A stretch of DNA of 62,716 bases, taken from assembly GCF_001043915.1 (NCBI RefSeq), contig NZ_LABX01000129.1, forward strand, positions 1-62,716. The letters run 5' to 3'. Position numbers and translations under genes: made by a program. Shown piece by piece: positions 55,233-62,716 of this stretch (positions are counted from its first letter, which is position 1; every line of letters begins with the position of its first letter). The DNA is from Methylobacterium aquaticum. Lineage in GTDB: Bacteria; Pseudomonadota; Alphaproteobacteria; Rhizobiales; Beijerinckiaceae. The notes beneath the pieces were generated by a model, which did not search any database, was not told the DNA's origin, and saw nothing but the letters and a program-made list of their open reading frames with translations.

Positions 55233-56152
55233 CGGCCTGTCATCTTCGGATCGAGGGTGTCGCGCAGGCCGTCGCCCAGCATGTTCACGGCGAGCACCGT
55301 CAGGCCGAGAAAGATCCCGGGATACAGGATGTTGTGCGGGTAGACCCGGAACAGGTTGCGGCCCTCCGCCATGATGTTGCCCCAGCTCGGCGTCTCCGGC
55401 GGGATGCCGATGCCGAGGAACGAGAGCACCGCCTCGACCAGGATCGCCGAGGCGGCGATGAAGGTGCCCTGCACGATCAGCGGCGCGACGGTATTGGGCA
55501 GGATGTGGCGCGCCATCAGCAGCGGCAGGCGGGTGCCCGCCATGATCGCGGCCTCGACATAGGGCTCCTCCCGCACCGAGAGCACGATGGAGCGCACCAG
55601 CCGCACCACCCGGGGAATCTCCGGGACCACGATCGCCGCGATGACGGCAGGCAGCCCGGCCCGGAACAGCGACACCACCGCGATGGCGAGCAGGATGCCG
55701 GGGATCGCCATCAGCCCGTCCATCAGCCGCATGATCGGCCCGTCGAGGGGGCGGATATACCCGGCGACCAGCCCGAGCAGCAGGCCGATCGCCAGCGCCA
55801 GGACCGCCACCGTGACGGCGATCACCAGCGACACCCGGGCGCCGTAGAGGACCCGGCTGTAGACGTCGCGCCCCAGGCTGTCGGTGCCCATCCGGTGGCG
55901 GTAGGTGGTGGTGCCTCCATCATCGTTCCGAATCGTGCGCTCGAAGCCCGGCGGGCGGTTGCGGGTCGCCGGGTTGATCGCGGTCGGATCGATCGTGCCG
56001 AGGAACGGGGCGAGGAGCCCGACCAGTGCCATCAGCAGCAGGAATCCGGCGCCGATCGCCACGACGGGGTTGCGCAGCAGGCGCGCGGCCAGGGTCTTGG
56101 GCGGCGGCAGGGTCGCGATGGCGGGCGCCAGCAGGGTCGGCTCGGCACTCAT
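55229..56152 (-). CDS. Dipeptide-type ABC permease (DppC family)
   Basis: A 307-residue inner-membrane permease. A short cytosolic N-terminus leads to the first helix (GAGFLLLMALVGLLAPFLG), then the DppC landmark HRMGTDSLGRDVYSRVLYGARVSL. The EAA-like loop reads EEPYVEAAIMAGTRLPLLMARHILPN. The protein ends LDPKM, as in many DppC proteins. It forms the channel with the DppB-type partner encoded 10 bp upstream. Confidence 0.9.
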   Translation of the reverse strand: MSAEPTLLAPAIATLPPPKTLAARLLRNPVVAIGAGFLLLMALVGLLAPFLGTIDPTAINPATRNRPPGFERTIRNDDGGTTTYRHRMGTDSLGRDVYSRVLYGARVSLVIAVTVAVLALAIGLLLGLVAGYIRPLDGPIMRLMDGLMAIPGILLAIAVVSLFRAGLPAVIAAIVVPEIPRVVRLVRSIVLSVREEPYVEAAIMAGTRLPLLMARHILPNTVAPLIVQGTFIAASAILVEAVLSFLGIGIPPETPSWGNIMAEGRNLFRVYPHNILYPGIFLGLTVLAVNMLGDGLRDTLDPKMTGR

Positions 56153-56162
56153 GGGTCGGACC

Positions 56163-57104
56163 TCAATGGCGGATCCTCGGGTCGAACAGGCTGTAGCTCA
56201 GGTCGATCAGGAGGTTGATGAGGACGTAGACGCCCGAGAACAGCAGGATCAGCGCCTGGATCGTCGGGTAGTCGCGGGCCAGCACCGCATCGACGGTGAG
56301 GCGGCCGAGGCCGGGAATCGCGAACACGCTCTCGGTCACCACCACCCCGCCGATCAGGAGCGCGATGCCGATGCCGACCACGGTGACGATCGGCACCGCG
56401 GCGTTCTTGAGGGCGTGGCGGAAGAGGATTTTTCGCTCGACCTGGCCCTTGGCCCGGGCGGTGCGGATATAGTCCTCGTTCAGCACCTCCAGCACGCTCG
56501 CCCGGGTCATCCGGGCGATCAGCGCGATGTAGACGACCGACAGGGTGACCGAGGGCAGGACCAGCCGGTGCAGGTAGCCGCCGAGACCGCCGGAGAGCGG
56601 CTGGTAGCCCTGGACCGGGAACCAGCCGAGCGTGATCGAAAACACGTAGATCATCCCGTAGCCGATCACGAAGACCGGCACCGAGAAGCCCAGCACCGAC
56701 ACGCCCATCACGATCCGGTCGAGCCAGGAGCCGTGGCGGTAGGCCGCCACGACTCCCAGCGGGATCGCCACGCAGACCGCGATCAGCATCGTGGCGGCGG
56801 CGAGGGACAGGGTCGGCTCGATCCGCCCGAGGATCAGCTCGCCGATGCTCTTCTTGAAGAAGAACGACTCGCCGAGATTGCCCTTCAGCAGGTTGCCGAT
56901 CCAGATCAGGAACTGGACCAGCAGGGGCTGGTCGAGGCCGAGCTGCTGGCGCACCTGCGCGATCTGCTCGCTCGAGGCGTTGTCCCCGGCGATCACCGCC
57001 GCCGGATCGCCGGGGGTGAGCCGCAGCATCAGGAAGACCAGCACCGCGACGATCGCCAGGACCGGGATGGCGGCGAGCAACCGCCGCAGGACGTAGCCGA
57101 GCAT
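56163..57104 (-). CDS. Dipeptide-type ABC permease (DppB family)
   Basis: A 313-residue permease with the DppB N-terminus (YVLRRLLAAIPVLAIVAVLVF, then RLTPGDPAAVIAGDNAS). The EAA loop is EVLNEDYIRTARAKGQVERKIL. Six helices are visible, with a C-terminal LSYSLFDPRIR typical of the family. It starts 10 bp after the binding-protein stop. Together with the DppC-type permease and fused ATPase it makes a complete importer. Confidence 0.9.
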   Translation of the reverse strand: MLGYVLRRLLAAIPVLAIVAVLVFLMLRLTPGDPAAVIAGDNASSEQIAQVRQQLGLDQPLLVQFLIWIGNLLKGNLGESFFFKKSIGELILGRIEPTLSLAAATMLIAVCVAIPLGVVAAYRHGSWLDRIVMGVSVLGFSVPVFVIGYGMIYVFSITLGWFPVQGYQPLSGGLGGYLHRLVLPSVTLSVVYIALIARMTRASVLEVLNEDYIRTARAKGQVERKILFRHALKNAAVPIVTVVGIGIALLIGGVVVTESVFAIPGLGRLTVDAVLARDYPTIQALILLFSGVYVLINLLIDLSYSLFDPRIRH

Positions 57105-57114
57105 GGCGTGAGGC

Positions 57115-58689
57115 TTACTTCTTCTTCTCGACGTTCCAGAACACCGGTGCCGGTGCGGTCAGGATGCCGGTGATGGTCTTGCGGGCCGCGATCGGGATGT
57201 AATACTGGCCGAGCGGGATGTAGGGCACGACCTCGCGCCAGCGCATCTGCACCGCTTCGGCGATCGCCTTCTGCTTCACCGGATCGACCTCGCGGGCGAA
57301 ATCGTCGCGCAACTTCTCCATCTCGGCATCGCAGGGCCAGCCGAACGGGGCCTTGTCGCAGCTCATGTTCATGAAGCTCGACATCACCGGGTTCAGGATG
57401 TCGGCCGAGACCCAGGACGTGTTCATCAGGTTCCAGCCGCCCTTGTCGACCGGATCCTTGCGCACCCGGCGCGACACCACGGTCTGCCAGTCGGAGGATT
57501 GCATATCGACCTTGAAGCCGCCTTTCTCGAGAAGCTGCTTGGCGACGGGACCGAGATTGGTCAGGGTCTGGAGATCGGTCGATTGCAGCAGGACGATCGG
57601 CGTGCCGTCATAGCCCGCATCCTTCAGCAATTGCTTCGACTTGGCGGCGTTCGATTCCAGCAGCCCGTCCATCCCCTTGTCGGTGGCGAGCGGCGAGCCG
57701 CAGACGAACAGGGCCTTGCACGGCTTGTAATAGTCGGGATCGCCCACCACCGCCTGGAGAAAGTCGGTCTGGTTGAGGGCGTAGGTCAGGGCCTGGCGCA
57801 CCTTCGGGTTGTCGAAAGGCTTGATCAGGTGGTTCGGCCGCATCGCGTATTGCAGGCCGAGGGGATTGTAGTCGACGAGCTTCACCCCGTCGTCGCCCTT
57901 GAGCAGCGGGATGAGGTCGTAGGCCGGCTGCTCGATCACGTCGATCTCGCCGGCGAGGAGCGCGTTCACCGCCTGCTGCTGGTCCGAGATCGCCAGCCAC
58001 TCGACCCGGTCGAGCTTGACCACCTTGCCGCCGGCCAGCCCCGAGGCCGGCTCGGAGCGCGGCTTGTAGTCCTTGAACTTGGTGTAGACGATCTTGTCGC
58101 CGGGCTTCCACTCGTCGGTCTTCATCACGAACGGGCCGGAGCCGGTGAAGTCCGAGATCTGCTGGTTCGGGTCGGTGTCGGCGACCCGCTTCGGCATCAT
58201 GAACGGCACGTTCGAGGACGGCTTGGCGAGGCCGAACAGCAGCAGGCCGGTCGGCGACTTGAGCGTGACGGTGAAGCTCTTGGCGCCGTTGGTGCTCATC
58301 CCCTCGACGAAGCTCATCAGCTTCTGGCCGAGGGAATCCCGGGCGGACCAGCGCTTGATCGAGGCGACGCAATCCTCCGCCGTCACCGGCTTGCCGTCAT
58401 GCCATGTCAGGCCGTCGCGCAAGGTGAACGTGTAGGTCAGGTTGTCGGGCGACACAGTGTAGGTGTCGACCATCTGCGGCTTGATCTCGCCCTTCGCGTC
58501 GAGCGCAAACAGCGTGTCGTAGATCATGTAGCCGTGGTTGCGGACGATGTAGGCGGTGGTCCAGATCGGATCGACGATCTTGACGTCCGAATGCATCACC
58601 GCCTTGAGCGTCTGCGCCGGTGCGAGTCCGGGGGCGAGCAGGGCCGCCGTTGCCACGACGAGGCCGAGTACGGACCGACGAAACGCCAT
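57115..58689 (-). CDS. Periplasmic substrate-binding protein of the peptide/nickel ABC family
   Basis: A 524-residue family 5 binding protein. The signal peptide (AFRRSVLGLVVATAALLAPG, ending LAPAQ) is followed by VKIVDPIWTTAY, TLRDGLTWHDGKPVTAEDCVASIKRW (the family signature region) and MRPNHLIKPFDNPKVRQALTYAL. ATG 58689 follows GGAGA; the longer frame to 58794 precedes the signal and is unlikely. It heads the operon with the two permeases, fused ATPase, amidase and M81 peptidase. Typical ligands are di- or oligopeptides, but amides and opines are also known for this family. Confidence 0.9.
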   Translation of the reverse strand: MAFRRSVLGLVVATAALLAPGLAPAQTLKAVMHSDVKIVDPIWTTAYIVRNHGYMIYDTLFALDAKGEIKPQMVDTYTVSPDNLTYTFTLRDGLTWHDGKPVTAEDCVASIKRWSARDSLGQKLMSFVEGMSTNGAKSFTVTLKSPTGLLLFGLAKPSSNVPFMMPKRVADTDPNQQISDFTGSGPFVMKTDEWKPGDKIVYTKFKDYKPRSEPASGLAGGKVVKLDRVEWLAISDQQQAVNALLAGEIDVIEQPAYDLIPLLKGDDGVKLVDYNPLGLQYAMRPNHLIKPFDNPKVRQALTYALNQTDFLQAVVGDPDYYKPCKALFVCGSPLATDKGMDGLLESNAAKSKQLLKDAGYDGTPIVLLQSTDLQTLTNLGPVAKQLLEKGGFKVDMQSSDWQTVVSRRVRKDPVDKGGWNLMNTSWVSADILNPVMSSFMNMSCDKAPFGWPCDAEMEKLRDDFAREVDPVKQKAIAEAVQMRWREVVPYIPLGQYYIPIAARKTITGILTAPAPVFWNVEKKK

Positions 58690-59042
58690 CAAGCTGTCTC
58701 CTCGCAGTCGCGCCATTGCTGCGCGCTGCCATCGGGGGCGGGGCACGATGCCCGCGGGGCGGGGTATGCAATCGACAGACCAGATCCCGGCCAAGGGCCA
58801 GCACCGGTCGGGTGCGCCGAAGAATTCGGCTCACGTCAAGTTTCGGGACAGCAGAGGCGGTGCCGCGCAGGTCTTCACGTCACCATGCCGCTGCGGACCG
58901 ACGCAGGATGCGGGAGGGCAGCCAAGCTGACTACGACGAAATCGTGTGAGGCGTGAACCGCTTTTCGTGGCACTCCCGGGCAGGGTGCCACGGGAGGGCC
59001 GGCGCGTCCAGGTTTAGACCGGGCGTGCCGCGGAGGGCCTGA
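58690..59042. other. Promoter region of the importer operon
   Basis: The first half of a 730-bp gap without a convincing gene. It should contain the promoter of the binding-protein operon. I see no recognisable RNA gene; the repeats begin at 59043. Confidence 0.5.
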
Positions 59043-59087
59043 GCAGATTTCGCCGAAGTGGTCACCGGTTCGGCGATAAAAATCTGC
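59043..59087. repeat. Dispersed inverted repeat, family B copy 2
   Basis: GCAGATTTCGCCGAA, GTGGTCACCGG and TTCGGCGA follow each other as in the reverse complement of 36325-36375. The right arm is interrupted by a few extra bases (TAAAAATCTGC instead of AATCTGC). The exact shared core shows common origin. Confidence 0.8.
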
Positions 59088-59100
59088 GACGAAACAAGAG

Positions 59101-59145
59101 CCTAAGCGGGCGAAGCGTTGGCCTGACAACGCGAGCCCGCTTAGG
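59101..59145. repeat. Nested 11-bp plus 6-bp hairpin
   Basis: CCTAAGCGGGC pairs perfectly with GCCCGCTTAGG, and inside it GCGTTG pairs with CAACGC. The outer CCTAAGC word is shared with the family B arms at 36325, so this may be a second module of the same repeat. Confidence 0.7.
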
Positions 59146-59305
59146 GGCCGAGGGGCGCGCCCGTGCTCCTGGGCGATGCAGGACGTCGAACGTCTGCGCC
59201 GGTGGTGGCTTGGGGACGGGGCCGGGAGTGCCAGGGACCCGCGGAAGTCGCGGGGAGACTGTTCGGCCCATGCCTCCCATCTCGTCGGCATCGTCGTCGA
59301 TCCAG

Positions 59306-59332
59306 CCCACGACCTCACGACGAGGTCGTGGG
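59306..59332. repeat. 11-bp perfect palindrome
   Basis: CCCACGACCTC and GAGGTCGTGGG flank a 5-bp centre, about 90 bp after the 3' end of the malic enzyme gene on the minus strand. It could terminate that gene or be another short dispersed palindrome. Confidence 0.6.
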
Positions 59333-59419
59333 CGGGCAAGCAGGCAGATCAAGGGTGGCGCGCGAGGCGTGCGCCAGGAGGGAGCCCGGCGGCGCGTCCC
59401 GCGAGGCCCCGTCCGTCGA

Positions 59420-61759
<2,340 letters not shown>

Positions 61760-61831
61760 CGCGCTGTCTCCCCGGATCGCCCGAAAGGTCGGGCTTGCCA
61801 GCCTGCCCGCGGCTCGTCGCGGAGCCTGCGG

Positions 61832-62455
61832 GTGAGGGGTTTCCTGCACCGCCTGCGACAGGGGCGCAACCCTCACAACGAGACCCGCCTGCACCTTGCC
61901 AAGCTCGCTTCCCGCCACGGCTTCCGGATCGGCCCCTACTCCTACGGCAGGCCGAAGGTCCGCTTCCCCGAATCCGGCGCCCGGCTGTCGATCGGCCCCT
62001 ATTGCTCGATCGCCGACAAGGTCGAGATTCTGCTCGGCGGCAACCACCGCACCGACTGGGTCTCGACCTATCCCTTCGCGGCGATGCGGGGCCTGTGGCC
62101 GGACCTCGATGCGCCCGACGATTACCACGCCTCCCGGGGCGACGTGGCGATCGGCGCCGATGTCTGGCTCGGTTCCGGCTGCCTGATCCTGTCGGGCGTC
62201 ACGGTCGGCCCCGGCGCCGTGGTGGCGGCCCGCGCCGTCGTCACCCGGGATGTGCCTGCTTACGCCATCGTCGCCGGCAACCCGGCCCGGGTGATCCGGT
62301 CCCGCTTCCCGCCGGAGACCGTGGCGGCTCTCGTCGCGACCGCCTGGTGGGACCAGCCGCCGGAGCGGGTGCGGGCCCTGGTGCCGCTCCTCCAGAGCGG
62401 CGACGCCGAGGCGCTGGTGCGGGTTCTGAGGGGAGGGGACGGGCTCGGCCCGTGA
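61832..62455 (+). CDS. CatB-related hexapeptide-repeat O-acetyltransferase
   Basis: A 207-residue left-handed beta-helix acetyltransferase of the CatB/Vat type. Typical blocks are [32 protein letters not shown] (with catalytic-type His), DWVSTYPFA, and the hexapeptide run [20 protein letters not shown] with [14 protein letters not shown] at the end. The family transfers acetyl from acetyl-CoA to hydroxyls of sugars or xenobiotics; chloramphenicol resistance is not implied. GGAG precedes the GTG start by about 7 nt. It is divergent from maeB with a 72-bp gap. The acceptor is unknown. Confidence 0.87.
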   Translation: MRGFLHRLRQGRNPHNETRLHLAKLASRHGFRIGPYSYGRPKVRFPESGARLSIGPYCSIADKVEILLGGNHRTDWVSTYPFAAMRGLWPDLDAPDDYHASRGDVAIGADVWLGSGCLILSGVTVGPGAVVAARAVVTRDVPAYAIVAGNPARVIRSRFPPETVAALVATAWWDQPPERVRALVPLLQSGDAEALVRVLRGGDGLGP

Positions 62456-62473
62456 CCTCGTCTCCCAGGGCGA

Positions 62474-62491
62474 TCTCGGGCTTGCCCGAGA
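62474..62491. repeat. Short palindrome shared with repeat family A copy 2
   Basis: TCTCGGGC and GCCCGAGA form an 8-bp stem. The left arm with its flank (CGATCTCGGGC) is identical to the arm of the palindrome at 34085-34108. It lies between convergent genes and may aid termination. Confidence 0.55.
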
Positions 62492-62571
62492 CGACACAAG
62501 ATCGGGCGGGGATCCCCGCGCCGGGCGATCCCGTGCCGTCGGCGTGCCTGAGGACGGTCCCGGCGCCAGCC

Positions 62572-62716
62572 TCACCCCGTCTTGCGCAGGGAGTGGGACG
62601 GCAGCGGCGCCTCGGCCGGGATCCGGTCCTGGGCCACGATCACCTCCGGCACTCCGGCCGCCTCGGCGGTGTCGAACAGGCCGACGAGGCGCGGGTCGTC
62701 GGCCTCGGCGTTCGAG
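62572..62716 (-). CDS. Partial uncharacterised protein (C-terminal 48 residues)
   Basis: An open minus-strand frame enters from the right edge and ends at the TGA at 62574. The visible part reads VGLFDTAEAAGVPEVIVAQD and ends PSHSLRKTG. It has the codon pattern of the surrounding genes, with G or C in most third positions. I cannot name a family from this fragment. It is convergent with the acetyltransferase. Confidence 0.5.
   Translation of the reverse strand, partial: SNAEADDPRLVGLFDTAEAAGVPEVIVAQDRIPAEAPLPSHSLRKTG

Noticed and set aside
51972..55343. An antisense frame of over 1100 codons across the amidase and ABC ATPase genes
   Set aside because: The opposite strand encodes clear amidase and ATPase motifs throughout. 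The frame itself has none.
58875..59352. Small minus-strand frames between the importer operon and maeB
   Set aside because: They cross the palindromes, lack ribosome binding sites and show no conserved features.

Overview
The window is about 70% G+C and densely coded. It most resembles a chromosome of a high-GC alphaproteobacterium of the Hyphomicrobiales, probably Methylobacterium or a close relative. This rests on protein flavour (DUF6460, NahK/ErcS-like SSS histidine kinase, 2-aminobenzoate-CoA ligase cluster), GTG/TTG starts, many ATGA/GTGA/TGATG overlaps and short alphaproteobacterial palindromes. The assignment is inference; no rRNA is present. No phage, insertion-sequence transposase or CRISPR array was seen.

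Layout. 1-5375: a cut-off secreted protein, a sigma-54 response regulator, oligoendopeptidase F and a patatin-like lipase. 5594-10021: 3-hydroxybutyrate dehydrogenase with acetoacetate decarboxylase, then PiT phosphate and ZntB/CorA-type metal transporters. 10026-15228: EamA exporter and HSL-type esterase facing a DUF6460/MATE/GFA/methyltransferase run. 15444-21183: pyrD with DUF952, an S24-like repressor lacking the nucleophile serine, and a large SSS-PAS-kinase-receiver sensor.

21459-33552 is one long minus-strand catabolic island: Liv-type ABC importer (binding protein, two permeases, two ATPases), cupin, flavin monooxygenase, an internally deleted SDR remnant, a MarR regulator fused in frame to a crotonase, acyl-CoA dehydrogenase, 2-aminobenzoate-CoA ligase, RidA and a formamidase-like hydrolase. 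It reads as uptake and CoA-dependent breakdown of anthranilate or a similar aromatic acid. The 2-aminobenzoyl-CoA monooxygenase/reductase expected in such clusters is not in the window.

34405-50345 is mixed housekeeping: chemoreceptor, argC with a terminator-like hairpin in its leader, a double beta-barrel outer-membrane protein, a lipase, two identical tRNA-Lys(CUU) genes, leuA with a leucine-rich leader peptide, a small lipoprotein, a Cys/Met PLP enzyme with a disturbed 5' end, a CHASE3 hybrid kinase, and a phosphoribosyltransferase-like/kinase-like protein overlapping a histidine phosphatase.

50417-58689 is a minus-strand operon for a peptide- or amide-like substrate: Dpp-type ABC importer, then an amidase and an M81 (MlrC-like) metallopeptidase. 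The window ends with the NADP-malic enzyme MaeB, a CatB-like acetyltransferase and a truncated gene. Two dispersed inverted-repeat families (15320-15444 with 34052-34223; 36325-36375 with 59043-59087) and several other palindromes occupy the larger gaps. The most novel-looking items are the MarR-crotonase fusion with the SDR remnant, the importer/amidase/M81 operon, the phosphoribosyltransferase-kinase protein with its phosphatase, the repeat families, and the leuA and argC leaders.
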